In this document: positions 26,577 through 35,358 of the stretch, in pieces
Position numbering within the stretch: position 1 is the stretch's first letter
Layout: every line of letters starts with the position of its first letter
Origin: Planctomycetota bacterium
Lineage (GTDB): Bacteria > Planctomycetota > Brocadiia > Brocadiales > Brocadiaceae
DNA length: 61,171 nt
NCBI GenBank assembly: GCA_016873165.1
Contig: VGXV01000022.1
Coordinates: forward strand, 1-61,171
Direction of reading: 5' to 3'
The notes under the pieces: generated by a model
Seen by the model: only the letters and a program-made list of their open reading frames with translations
Databases searched by the model: none
What the model was told of the DNA's origin: nothing
Position numbers and translations under genes: made by a program

Positions 26577-28043
26577 ATGTTCATTAAAATCCGTTCTGAA
26601 TTTTATAAAAGACACCTATTTGCCCTCCTTATTATTGTTTCTTTAGCAATTCATGGTCTTCTTTTTTTCTTTTCCCCTCAGGCAAGTCAGTTATTGAGCA
26701 TCAGGTCACTCAGGGATAGCCTTGTGCGTGAGCCGGATGAGTACACAATTACGTTTGAGCTTGAAAATAAAGAAAACAAGAAGAAATTCCCGATTCCTGA
26801 GCTAAAAAAGGAGAAAAGCAACGTAGAGAAAAAAAAAGAGAAAAAGTACGAAACATTTACCGATACTTCTAAAAATAAAGAAGATGAAGCGCCGTCTGAT
26901 GAAACAGACAGGATTGGCGAGAAAGGTTCTTTAGCAAAAGGGAAGAATCCCGATGATGCGAAATCGGCTAACAACAAACCTTACGCGGATGGACAGTCAA
27001 AAGCTCCTTTTCTGGGAAAAGGGGAGCAAGGTGTTTCCATTGAAAACCAGCAGCAAAGCCGGGCACAGGAAGAGGTGGAGCAGTTCGTAAAAAAGGAAGA
27101 AAAATCAGAAGAAAACAATGTTGTTCAGAAATCTGCCCAATCGGAGAAAAAACAGGAAATTCAGAAAGAACAAGTAAACATCATGGGGGTGCAGCGGGAA
27201 AGAGTTACCGTAAAAGAATTTAAAAAGACACAATCCGGAGAGAGACAAACGGAAGCAAATAAAGTTGTTCAAACAGAGAATGATGGAAAAGAACAACACA
27301 GCAGAAAATTAATAGCAGAAGCCGGTGTGCGACAGGAAAAGAACCCAGAGGAAATTCTCCGCCGGGAGGGAATACATGTTTTGGAGGAAACAAGGAATAG
27401 CAAAAATGCTTCGAAAGAAAAAAAGGGTGATCTGATATCCGAATCGCAGGAAATGCAGAAAACGGTGAAGAGTGAAAATGGGGAAAAAACTGAAACGGAG
27501 ATAAAAGATGACCTGATTCCGCCTCCTTCAGGGGTTACCGGAATTACTCAGCAAAACAGAACTGAAGCAAACACCGTAAGTCAGGCAATAAGCCAACAGG
27601 CTGCAACGGCAGAAAAAGAACAGGCAAAGGTGTCTTTCAGCGTAAATGCGAAGGATGAAGGTTCCGGCAGTGATCCGATATTGTTTGAAGATACGCTATC
27701 GAATGCGGAAATTCCTGGCGCGCCTTCTTTTAACGTAAAACAGCATAAATATGCGGCATATTTTAAACATATTCGGCAGAGAATATCGTTGTATTGGTTT
27801 CTGGGATATGGCACACGGGCTGAGATTAAACTGGAGACCCGACAAGATAAACCAATTATCATTGAATTTAAAGTATTGCCAGATGGAACAATTGAAAAGG
27901 TAAATATAGTGGAGGATGCGGGTAATTTTCAGCTTGCCTCACGGCTTGTTTCTTCTATTAAAGGCGCTTCTCCGCTTGACCCTTTTCCTGCGGATATGAA
28001 AGAACCATCGATTGATGTAAGATTTAATTTTTTCTTTTTTTAA
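26577..28043 (+). CDS. TonB-family energy-transducing protein
   Basis: 488 residues. The single N-terminal membrane helix (about 13-33) contains SLAIHGLLFFF, the Ser...His arrangement that TonB uses to couple with ExbB/ExbD. A very long charged, K/E/Q-rich linker (about 50-370) is suited to spanning the periplasm. The C-terminal ~110 residues match the TonB fold (IIIEFKVLPDGTIEKVNIVEDAG...LASRLVSSIKG...PFP). It is roughly twice the length of E. coli TonB owing to the linker, which could alternatively resemble TolA. exbB follows 38 bases later. No TonB-dependent receptor is in the window, so the cargo is unknown. Confidence 0.82.
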   Translation: MFIKIRSEFYKRHLFALLIIVSLAIHGLLFFFSPQASQLLSIRSLRDSLVREPDEYTITFELENKENKKKFPIPELKKEKSNVEKKKEKKYETFTDTSKNKEDEAPSDETDRIGEKGSLAKGKNPDDAKSANNKPYADGQSKAPFLGKGEQGVSIENQQQSRAQEEVEQFVKKEEKSEENNVVQKSAQSEKKQEIQKEQVNIMGVQRERVTVKEFKKTQSGERQTEANKVVQTENDGKEQHSRKLIAEAGVRQEKNPEEILRREGIHVLEETRNSKNASKEKKGDLISESQEMQKTVKSENGEKTETEIKDDLIPPPSGVTGITQQNRTEANTVSQAISQQAATAEKEQAKVSFSVNAKDEGSGSDPILFEDTLSNAEIPGAPSFNVKQHKYAAYFKHIRQRISLYWFLGYGTRAEIKLETRQDKPIIIEFKVLPDGTIEKVNIVEDAGNFQLASRLVSSIKGASPLDPFPADMKEPSIDVRFNFFFF

Positions 28044-28081
28044 TTATTCAATAAAAGTAAGAAATAGGAGGATATGAAATT

Positions 28082-28687
28082 TTGGAATGGTTATTAGGCG
28101 GCGGAATAATAATGATACCGCTGTTAATATGTTCTATTCTTTCTCTTGCCATTATTATGGAGAGAGCAATTAATTTAAGAAGAAGCAAGATACTCAAACC
28201 TGAAATAATACAGACAATAGAAGCGATACGAAGTCCGAAAGACATACCATTAGCAATATCAAAATGCGAGGTGATTGAAGGCCCTTTTTCCAATCTTTTA
28301 CGGCGCATCCTTTTAAACAATCATCTCTCCCGGGAAGAAAAATTTATTGATATCCAGGCGGTGGGAAAGCAGGAAACAAGAATCCTTGAAAGACGTCTCT
28401 GGCTCCTGGAAATAATTACCGCGATTGCTCCGTTGTTGGGATTGCTGGGCACCGTTCTGGGACTGGAAGATATTTTTGCCATCATATCGGAACTTGGCCT
28501 TGGCCATGCGAAAGCATTTGCCGGCGGCCTTGCGGTTGCCATACGCACAACAGTGTTTGGCCTGTGCATTGCAATACCTTCTTTAGTCGCATATAATTAT
28601 TTCGATAAAAAAGTGGATAGCTATGTTCGTGAAATAGAAGAATATTCCATGTCTATTCTCAATAAGCTCTATCCGCCGGAAGTATAG
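28082..28687 (+). CDS. MotA/TolQ/ExbB proton-channel family protein
   Basis: 201 residues with three membrane helices: near residues 5-25, and the conserved pair around 113-135 and 160-182 (APLLGLLGTVLGLEDIF and FAGGLAVAIRTTVFGLCIAIP). The start is an uncommon TTG placed 10 bases after AGGAGG; the ATG at 28074 is out of frame and closes at once. It partners with TonB and ExbD to convert proton motive force into movement. The matching exbD gene is not adjacent but 1.1 kb downstream, beyond a stretch of broken genes. Confidence 0.9.
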   Translation: MEWLLGGGIIMIPLLICSILSLAIIMERAINLRRSKILKPEIIQTIEAIRSPKDIPLAISKCEVIEGPFSNLLRRILLNNHLSREEKFIDIQAVGKQETRILERRLWLLEIITAIAPLLGLLGTVLGLEDIFAIISELGLGHAKAFAGGLAVAIRTTVFGLCIAIPSLVAYNYFDKKVDSYVREIEEYSMSILNKLYPPEV

Positions 28688-28857
28688 AAAAAAAGTATTT
28701 TTTATTTTAAGTTACAATGAAAGGACTTTTCAGAAAAGAATTAAAGGAAGACAAGACATCGAAAACAAGTCTTGGAAAAAGGACAGTTTTATGAAGTTGC
28801 TATTAACTATCGAATCTTGGGAAAATATGTACGATAACAACCCTTGATAATACAAAT

Positions 28858-28956
28858 ATGGTATTTGCTGATTTGAGGGACGGCCTCGTGGCATATTATC
28901 CGTTTAACGGCAATGCCAATGACGAAAGCGGGAATAGAAATAATGGAACGGTATAA
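28858..28956 (+). pseudogene. LamG-domain fragment
   Basis: A 32-codon frame encodes DGLVAYYPFNGNANDESGN followed by NNGTV, the first strand of LamG/concanavalin-like domains of secreted proteins, then stops. Nothing else of the domain is present, and there is no ribosome-binding site. It is best read as a remnant of a larger surface-protein gene, lying among broken toxin-antitoxin genes between exbB and exbD. The ~170 bases before it (28688-28857) hold no recognisable gene. Confidence 0.6.
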
Positions 28957-29307
28957 TGAAATATACCTATGACTTTGCCGAAATTCGTGGAAAAGTCCCT
29001 ATGATAGAGTTTTTGGATACCTTAATTTATCAAGGAACGCGCTAAGACATTTGCATATATCGAAAAACTGGTAGAACTAAAAAGCATTGGGATACCACCT
29101 AAAGAAAATTTATCCAAACATTTAGATGATGGCATATTTGAACTGCGGGTAAGTTTTGAGAACAGGATTTCGAGAAGCCTTTATTTTTATGGATCGGATA
29201 AGCAAATAGTTTTTACGCACGGCTTTATTAAAAAGGGGCAGAAAACCCCTAAAAATGAGATTGAGAAGGCTAAGACTATGAGAAAATTATGGAAAGGTAA
29301 AAAATGA
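28956..29307 (+). pseudogene. Frameshifted RelE/HigB-like toxin gene (phage-derived Gp49-like family)
   Basis: The 5' part reads MKYTYDFAEIRGKVPMIEFLDTL and stops at 29043. The rest continues in the +1 phase as IKERAKTFAYIEKLVELK, ending at TGA 29305-29307. Together they make a normal ~115-residue HigB/Gp49-type toxin (conserved LRVSFENRISRSLYFY and FTHGFIKKGQKTP blocks). One base appears gained or lost near 29015-29030, within TTAATTT. The ATG of the next gene overlaps the toxin's stop by 4 bases, so the original operon layout is preserved. Either the toxin is dead, or the sequence has an indel error. Confidence 0.72.
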
Positions 29308-29498
29308 ATATTGCAGAAAAATACTTTAAAAATCAGCTTTCTTCTGATGAATTCAGACGCTCATTTCTGGAAGAAAAGGTTAAACTGGATATCGAATATA
29401 AGTTAGAGGAACTTAAAAAGGATATTCAAACCAGTAAAAGCCCTGAAGAGCTTATCAAGAAGGTTGACTCAATAGAACAATACATCATGTCTGTTTAG
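29304..29498 (+). CDS. Antitoxin-like partner of the frameshifted toxin, 64 aa
   Basis: It starts with an ATGA overlap at the toxin's stop. The sequence opens with FKNQLSSDEFRRSFLEEK, the helix found at the N-terminus of antitoxins paired with Gp49-like toxins. It is highly charged and helical, but lacks the Xre-type helix-turn-helix expected further on; at 64 residues it may be a shortened variant keeping mainly the toxin-neutralising part. Any remaining role is uncertain because the toxin frame is broken. Confidence 0.6.
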   Translation: MNIAEKYFKNQLSSDEFRRSFLEEKVKLDIEYKLEELKKDIQTSKSPEELIKKVDSIEQYIMSV

Positions 29499-29642
29499 GA
29501 TAATAACGCCCTGTGCGTGCGGTGGTGAATCAACCATATAAAACATAGGATTCGGGTTACAAACCGAACCCGCAATATGAAAGATAAGGTTGGGTGAAGC
29601 GGAGCGCACCCAACAGGAAAGGGAAAACGGATTTGATGGGTT

Positions 29643-29813
29643 CGCTTCGCTTTCATTTCACAGAGAGGTTCGCACGGAAAATACAAGAACGAGAAAGGTT
29701 ACATTGCAATCGTTCCAATGAATAAAAAGGAAATACCTCCAGGGACATTAAGAAGTATATTAAAACAAATGCGGGTGGATTTGGAAAAATTCGAAACTAT
29801 TTTTAAAAATTGA
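29643..29813 (+). pseudogene. HicA toxin remnant (N-terminally truncated)
   Basis: An open frame with no start codon encodes FISQRGSHGKYKNEKG, IVPMNKKEIPPGTLRSILKQ and a terminal ...FETIFKN. This matches the HicA core, including the catalytic His in the GSH motif and the GTLRSILKQ helix. The first ~20 residues are absent and a TGA lies in frame upstream. No HicB follows; the stop is 8 bases before exbD. The preceding ~140 bases contain a short palindrome (GTTGGGTG/CACCCAAC near 29588-29614) but no gene. Confidence 0.7.
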
Positions 29814-29820
29814 GTTCAAT

Positions 29821-30237
29821 ATGAGATTCAGAGAAAAAACACCTTCAAAATCATTTATTAATCTTACGCCATTGGTGGATATGTTGTTCATAATCCTTCT
29901 CTTTTTCCTGGTTACTTCAACCTTTATAGAACAACCCAATATTCAACTTGAGCTTCCCACGACAAAACACACGCCCACTGGCAAGGTAGAAGAACAAGTA
30001 TTGACAATTTCCCGTGATGGAAAATTGTTTTTCCAGAATGAGCCGGTGGAAAGAAAAGACCTTATACCTGTGTTGCGGGAAGCATTTTCCCATGAAACTG
30101 AAAAAACCCTTGTTTTACGTGCAGATAAGAACGTTTCCTATGGCCTTGTCGTTGATGTAATGGATGCTGCCAAAGGGGCCGGTTTAAAAAAGATAGTCGC
30201 TCCTACGGTCATTGACCCTGAAGACCGGTTGAAATGA
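29821..30237 (+). CDS. ExbD/TolR-family protein
   Basis: 138 residues: a short cytoplasmic N-terminus, one membrane helix containing PLVDMLFIILLFFLVTSTF with the essential intramembrane Asp (about residue 23), and a periplasmic domain (VEEQVLTISRDGKLFF..., ...VLRADKNVSYGLVVDVMDAAKGAGLKKI) typical of ExbD. It completes the TonB-ExbB-ExbD motor. Its ATG lies 8 bases after the HicA remnant, with no strong ribosome-binding site or promoter visible in the gap, so expression may depend on transcription coming through the broken genes. Confidence 0.92.
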   Translation: MRFREKTPSKSFINLTPLVDMLFIILLFFLVTSTFIEQPNIQLELPTTKHTPTGKVEEQVLTISRDGKLFFQNEPVERKDLIPVLREAFSHETEKTLVLRADKNVSYGLVVDVMDAAKGAGLKKIVAPTVIDPEDRLK

Positions 30238-30315
30238 GATTTTGTTTGCGACTTTTGGTATTCTTTTATAAAATATCGACATTAATGAATTTGCAAAACT
30301 TAGGAGATATAGCCA

Positions 30316-30750
30316 ATGCAGAAAAAGAAATTCGTAAGAAGCAAATGTATAACATGTAAACAATGCATGATGGAATGCGCGGTAAGGCATTCATCTTCCC
30401 GAAATCTTTATGAGGCTTTTATGGAAAGCCCAAAATCACAATATCGCTTGCAAGTATCCATCAGAAAAGATCACCCTTATATGACGGTCTGCCAGAATTG
30501 CGCGAAACCAAAATGCATGGCATCCTGTGAGTATGGCGCGATTACGAAATATGAGGATGGAAATGTTGTTATCGATAAGGCAAAATGTGTTGGATGCTGG
30601 GAGTGTGTAACTGCGTGCCCCTTTGGCGCTATAACGAAAAATACTGAACTTAAATATGCTTTTAATTGTGATGACTGCAAGGGATTTGATACTATGGCGT
30701 GTGTAGAGGCATGCAAAACCGGGGCTCTCGTTTACGCTGATACGAAATAA
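30316..30750 (+). CDS. Four-cluster [4Fe-4S] ferredoxin-like electron-transfer protein
   Basis: 144 residues with cysteine sets CITCKQCMMEC, CQNCAKPKCMASC, CVGCWECVTAC and a C-terminal CDDCKGF..ACVEAC, giving four potential [4Fe-4S] clusters as in the beta subunits of DMSO-reductase-type and hydrogenase (HycB/CooF) systems. No catalytic subunit is nearby, so it is an orphan electron carrier. The N-terminus lacks a Tat signal, so it is cytoplasmic. A GGAGATA site precedes the ATG. It may serve a CODH or formate-type enzyme elsewhere, which cannot be decided here. Confidence 0.87.
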   Translation: MQKKKFVRSKCITCKQCMMECAVRHSSSRNLYEAFMESPKSQYRLQVSIRKDHPYMTVCQNCAKPKCMASCEYGAITKYEDGNVVIDKAKCVGCWECVTACPFGAITKNTELKYAFNCDDCKGFDTMACVEACKTGALVYADTK

Positions 30751-30952
30751 CCAAAGTTTTACAACAGCAGCTTTGCGCCAGCATGTTAGATGTAGTATTC
30801 AAACAAAATCCATCGTGTATACGTTGGTTAATCAAGTAACAGAATTACATGGTGGTTTTTTCCGATATGCCGTGTTGGTTTAGCGATATTTTTAGGGAAT
30901 ACAGGTGTTTTTTTAAATTGACAAATAGGGTAGTTTGGTGTAGCGCTTACCT

Positions 30953-32356
30953 ATGCTAAAAAAACACAGCAAATTTTTTGAATCATTGTTGTTACTTGCC
31001 GACTGGTGTACCCTTTCCATTTCATGGATAACAGCATATTACCTGCGCTGTTATTCCGAAATTATTCCTGTGTATAAGGGTATACCTCCTCTCAAGAATT
31101 ACATCATTTTATTAATTTTCATGATTCCCCTCTGGGGAATTGTCTTTAAGACATTCGGTTTGTATCAACCCCGCCGGGTTTCTACGAAATTATCAGAAAT
31201 TGTTGATATTGCAAAGGCCTCCACCTTTGCGACATTAATACTTATTTCCCTTACATTTCTTTTTCGTCAGGATGAATTTTCCCGGTTAATATTCTTTTAT
31301 TTTTGGATTATTAGCATTATTTTTCTGTGTTTTACAAGGGCAATATTCAGGGAATTTTTGAGATTTATACGGCAGAAAGGCTACAACCAGAGATACGCAT
31401 TGGTTGTGGGAACTGAGAAACTGGGGCAAGAGCTTGTTGGTAAATTAAGAAAACATTTGGAACTTGGTATTCAGGTAACCGGATTTCTGTCTAATGATTC
31501 AAACAGCGTGGGAGAAAAAATATCGGGTATTGAAGTATTAGGGAAATTTTCCGACATTCGCGGTTTAATTATTAAGCATAGTATTGATATTGTCTTTATC
31601 ACGTTACCCTTTCATTCACATTATCAATTAAAAGAAGTATTGGAGAATATAGGTGATGAAATGGTCACGATTATGGTATTGCCCGATCTTTTTGATTTTG
31701 TAACATTGCGCGGGAATGTTAGCGAATTTGAAGGTATGCCGCTTATTGGCCTTCGTGATACCCCTCTTTACGGATGGAATGTGATTTTAAAGAGGGTGTT
31801 GGATGTCGTCTTTGCCACAATTGTCCTGGTTCTTACAATGCCCCTTATGTTTATTATAGCATTATTGATAAAACTAACATCGGAAGGTCCGGTATTCTAC
31901 ACGCAGGAAAGAATGGGACTGGATGGAAAACTTTTTAATTTGCTTAAATTCCGGACGATGTACATAAATGCAGAAGATCACACAGGTCCTGTCTGGACAA
32001 AGAAAGATGATCCCCGATGTACGAAAATAGGGAGATTGTTACGGATGGTAAGCTTAGACGAATTACCGCAATTTTTCAATGTGTTGAAAGGGGATATGAG
32101 CATTGTGGGGCCGCGTCCCGAAAGGCCTGTTTTTATTAAAAACTTCAGAAATACCACTCCAAGGTACATGTTACGGCACAAAATGAAGGCTGGAATTACC
32201 GGATGGGCACAGGTGTGTGGTTTGCGTGGCAACACTTCACTGGAAAAACGGATAGAGTACGACCTTTATTATATTGAACATTGGTCGATGAGATTTGATT
32301 TGAAGATAATCTGGCTTACACTCTGGAACGGTTTTGTCAACAAGCATGCCTATTGA
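30953..32356 (+). CDS. Polyprenyl-phosphate sugar-1-phosphate transferase, full-length WcaJ/WbaP-type
   Basis: 467 residues. The first half has four to five membrane helices and a CoA-binding-like Rossmann segment (ALVVGTEKLGQELVGKL near 145-162). The C-terminal half is the transferase domain: KRVLDVVFATIVLV membrane hairpin, EGPVFYTQERMGLDGK, KFRTMY, and LDELPQFFNVLKGDMSIVGPRPERP. It places the first sugar phosphate on undecaprenyl phosphate to begin exopolysaccharide synthesis at the inner membrane. The WcaJ-like layout suggests glucose-1-phosphate, but specificity is not certain. Only one other polysaccharide gene is nearby (34.6 kb), so the rest of the pathway must be elsewhere. Confidence 0.9.
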   Translation: MLKKHSKFFESLLLLADWCTLSISWITAYYLRCYSEIIPVYKGIPPLKNYIILLIFMIPLWGIVFKTFGLYQPRRVSTKLSEIVDIAKASTFATLILISLTFLFRQDEFSRLIFFYFWIISIIFLCFTRAIFREFLRFIRQKGYNQRYALVVGTEKLGQELVGKLRKHLELGIQVTGFLSNDSNSVGEKISGIEVLGKFSDIRGLIIKHSIDIVFITLPFHSHYQLKEVLENIGDEMVTIMVLPDLFDFVTLRGNVSEFEGMPLIGLRDTPLYGWNVILKRVLDVVFATIVLVLTMPLMFIIALLIKLTSEGPVFYTQERMGLDGKLFNLLKFRTMYINAEDHTGPVWTKKDDPRCTKIGRLLRMVSLDELPQFFNVLKGDMSIVGPRPERPVFIKNFRNTTPRYMLRHKMKAGITGWAQVCGLRGNTSLEKRIEYDLYYIEHWSMRFDLKIIWLTLWNGFVNKHAY

Positions 32357-32432
32357 CCCATTGTTTACTCCAAAATTACAAGTCTATTTTGTCCTGTTGT
32401 ATAACATCCATACCACTCTTAACCACTCTTAT

Positions 32433-34079
32433 ATGATTTATGCTAAAAAGTTACTTATGGAAAATATAGTAAGGGGTGTCCTGAGATATTGTCTTTTCTT
32501 ATGTGCAATCTACGGAGTTTTTCCTTTTTTGGATAAAGGCAATAGCGCTGATCATGTGTTTGCGGATGATTTTATTCCTGGCGAAGGATGGGAGATTGAG
32601 ACAGAAAAAGAAGACCTTGCAAACATTATACTTGACATTGCGATGGAGTCTTATCCGGGCATAGACAAAACACGTTATTTGGAACAATTAGAGGAAATAA
32701 CAGAAACGATAAAAGCCTCTGTTGGAAATGATAAAACTCCGGAGCATATGATCAGCACGATAAACACAATACTTTTTCATGCACTCAGATTTCAATATGT
32801 CCAAACGGGAAATCTTGAACATGTACTTTTAAATAAGGTATTGGACAACAAGTCAGGAAACTGTGTAGGATTATCTCTTTTATATCTTTGTATAGCGCAG
32901 AAACTTCAATTGCCAATATATGGTGTGAGTGTTCCTGAACACATGTTTGTGCGTTATTCAGAGGGAAATCATACAAGAAACATAGAAACAGGCTACAACG
33001 GATTGGCTATGCCGGATCGTTACTACATGAATATTCCCGGAAAGTCTATTTCGCAAAAAAGCATAAAGAACGGCTATTATTTAAAAAATCTTACTATTGA
33101 TGAAGTTCTTTCCAGCATTTATTTGAATCGTTCTCTTATTCAAAAAGAATACGGAAATATAAAAGATGCGTTAATTGATGTGAATAAAGCCGTGGAATTG
33201 CGTGATAACGATGCGGTTGCTTTTTGCAACAGGGGGGTGCTCCATGAAAAACTTGGAAATAATGAACAAGCGATAGCAGATTATAACAGGGCGATTGATC
33301 TGAACCCTGATTATGCGCCTGCATATTATAATCGGGGGTCTTATTATGCCAATATGGAAAAAATTGATAATGCCATAATGGATTATAACAGGGCAATATT
33401 ACTGGACCCTAATTCTAAATTGGCACATTATAACAGAGGCATGGCATTTTATTTTGTTGGCAAGGTCGAATTAGCAATACAGGATTTAAGCACGGTTATT
33501 GCTTTTGATCCGGAATATGCGCCTGCCTACGCAACGAGGGGTTTGGCATATGCCGAATCGAATGAACCGGAAAAGGCATTAAAAGATTTTAATAAGGCAT
33601 TGGAGTTGGATCCCGGGAATGTGGATGTTTACATGAAAAGGAGTATTTTGCATGCTGATGCAATGCGTTATGACGAAGCCATACGTGATATAACCGCCTT
33701 TATTCAATCGGCGCCTGAGAATGTTTTTGCATATTATATAAGGGCAAAAGCATACCGTGGAAGCGCGCGTTACAGGGAATCTCTTGAGGATTTTAATAAA
33801 ATGATAGAGCTGAAACCAGGGCTTGCAGGCGCTTACTATGAACGCGCTCTCGTAAAAAAATTATTAGGAATGCCTTCTGATGCCCTTGCGGATCTTAATG
33901 TCTCCATAGAACTTTTTCCCTATAATCCCCTTGCCTATCTTCATCGTGCAAATACCTATCGGGAGTTGGAACTCAAAGAAAAAGCATTAAAGGATTATTT
34001 AATCTATTTAAAGCTTAATCCTGATGCACCGGATGCTGATGAAGTGAAGAAAGATATAGAAAGTATACAGAGTCACTGA
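32433..34079 (+). CDS. SirB1-type transglutaminase-like domain plus TPR repeats, exported
   Basis: 548 residues if started at ATG 32433; ATG 32457 is also possible, and neither has a clear ribosome-binding site. A hydrophobic signal (about residues 12-30) precedes a transglutaminase-like domain of the SirB1 type: LDNKSGNCVGLSLLYLCIA holds the likely catalytic Cys and VPEHMFVRY the His. About nine TPR units follow (Y.NRG.....G..E.AI.DYN.AI.L.P). SirB1 relatives combine the same two domains but usually lack a signal. Peptide or isopeptide bond chemistry is possible but unproven. It starts next to the WcaJ-type gene's end and probably shares its transcript. Confidence 0.8.
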   Translation: MIYAKKLLMENIVRGVLRYCLFLCAIYGVFPFLDKGNSADHVFADDFIPGEGWEIETEKEDLANIILDIAMESYPGIDKTRYLEQLEEITETIKASVGNDKTPEHMISTINTILFHALRFQYVQTGNLEHVLLNKVLDNKSGNCVGLSLLYLCIAQKLQLPIYGVSVPEHMFVRYSEGNHTRNIETGYNGLAMPDRYYMNIPGKSISQKSIKNGYYLKNLTIDEVLSSIYLNRSLIQKEYGNIKDALIDVNKAVELRDNDAVAFCNRGVLHEKLGNNEQAIADYNRAIDLNPDYAPAYYNRGSYYANMEKIDNAIMDYNRAILLDPNSKLAHYNRGMAFYFVGKVELAIQDLSTVIAFDPEYAPAYATRGLAYAESNEPEKALKDFNKALELDPGNVDVYMKRSILHADAMRYDEAIRDITAFIQSAPENVFAYYIRAKAYRGSARYRESLEDFNKMIELKPGLAGAYYERALVKKLLGMPSDALADLNVSIELFPYNPLAYLHRANTYRELELKEKALKDYLIYLKLNPDAPDADEVKKDIESIQSH

Positions 34080-34472
34080 AAAAACGGGATATCTTGTACA
34101 GGTAATCTTGTGTGTACTATGCAAGCTTATTCAATCTTCCTTACCCGCTGAATCAATCTTCTTGTGTAAAGTCTGATTATATTTCTAAAAAAATCAGGAA
34201 TGTGACAAATGTCATATTCATAAATAACTATTTTTTATATAATAACAATCAAATGGAATAAATAAAACTATTAATGAAAAGATACCAACTGTTTATTGTT
34301 TATTCGCGCAAAAGACATTGTTTGTTTTTTGTACGAAAATAGTTCTATCATAAAAAGGAAAATAATTATTTTTTGCTTACATTGGTTTTCTAATTGAGTA
34401 TAATAACGGTTTTTATCATAAATATTTGATAATAGGGAATTATAATAGACTTTATTTCTAAACGAGAATCTC
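34080..34472. other. AT-rich intergenic region before the sigma-54 promoter
   Basis: No gene is credible in these 393 bases. A TGTGACAAATGTCATATT-type partial dyad at about 34200-34218 (GACAAATGTC core) could be an activator site for the sigma-54 promoter at 34473, given its position about 260 bases upstream, but this is only suggestive. The rest is AT-rich without hairpins. Confidence 0.35.
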
Positions 34473-34488
34473 TGGCACAAACATTGCT
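34473..34488 (+). promoter_or_regulatory. Consensus sigma-54 (RpoN) promoter
   Basis: TGGCACAAACATTGCT carries TGGCAC, five spacer bases and TTGCT, matching the -24/-12 consensus at every conserved position. Transcription would begin near 34500, about 130 bases before the sugar transferase ATG at 34628. A sigma-54 promoter requires an enhancer-binding activator; none is encoded in the window. Confidence 0.8.
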
Positions 34489-34627
34489 ACTGTGGTAATG
34501 AATTATATAATCTGAAGGCTGTGCCGGTTAATACGATGGATCCGATATCAGGCAGTGGAGTTTAAAATTTTTTAATTGTATTTATTACGATTATTTTTTT
34601 AACTTCGTGGAGAGATGGGTGACTGAC

Positions 34628-35305
34628 ATGTTATCAAACAAGATTGCAACACAGAATGTATTTAACTCGAATATTAATTCAAAAGATGATTACGTTAGTT
34701 TGAAACGGAATATAGAAAATATTGTGAAAAGGGTTTTCGATATAGTGTGGAGTATGTTTTTTATACTTTTTTTTTCCCCTCTGTTTTTTTTCATTGCTGT
34801 TTTAGTGAAATTGGACAGCAAAGGACCTGTTTTTTTTAAACAGAAACGGTGTGGGAAAAGTGGTAAAGAGTTTTTTATGCTTAAATTCAGAACCATGGTT
34901 GATGACGCAGAAATCTTGAAAAAAAATCTTGTAAATGAAATGGGGGGACCCGTATTTAAAATTAAAAAAGATCCGAGGATAACAAGGATCGGGTCTTTTC
35001 TGAGAAAATGGAGCATTGATGAATTACCTCAGTTTGTAAATATTTTAAAAGGTGAAATGAGTCTCGTTGGGCCAAGGCCTTTGGCGAAGGAAGAAATGGT
35101 AGGCTATGATGTATGGAAAGATATAAGGCTTATGGTAAAACCCGGCCTAACAGGCTTGTGGCAGATTTCCGGAAGGTCTTCTGGGAATTTCAACGATTGG
35201 GTAAAATATGATATAGAATATGTGCGTAACAGATCAATATTTATGGATATTAAAATTATGTTTTTGACATTATTTGCCGTTTTGAGCAAAAAAGGCGCAT
35301 GTTAA
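34628..35305 (+). CDS. Short polyprenyl-phosphate sugar-1-phosphate transferase
   Basis: 225 residues from ATG 34628; an in-frame GTG at 34607 is an alternative. A GGGTGA segment lies just ahead of the ATG. It has only the catalytic half of the family: KRVFDIVWSMFFILFFSP membrane hairpin, KGPVFFKQKRCGKSGK, KFRTMVDDAE, IDELPQFVNILKGEMSLVGPRP and the terminal PGLTGLWQISGRS block. It starts polysaccharide or glycan-lipid assembly with a sugar phosphate of unknown identity. It is controlled by the consensus sigma-54 promoter at 34473, unlike the WcaJ-type paralogue 3.7 kb upstream, so the two enzymes may feed different polymers. Confidence 0.9.
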   Translation: MLSNKIATQNVFNSNINSKDDYVSLKRNIENIVKRVFDIVWSMFFILFFSPLFFFIAVLVKLDSKGPVFFKQKRCGKSGKEFFMLKFRTMVDDAEILKKNLVNEMGGPVFKIKKDPRITRIGSFLRKWSIDELPQFVNILKGEMSLVGPRPLAKEEMVGYDVWKDIRLMVKPGLTGLWQISGRSSGNFNDWVKYDIEYVRNRSIFMDIKIMFLTLFAVLSKKGAC

Positions 35306-35358
35306 ATAATGCAGAGAGGCATTTTCATTTTTAAATTAAAGAAGAAGAGGGGGGCTTT

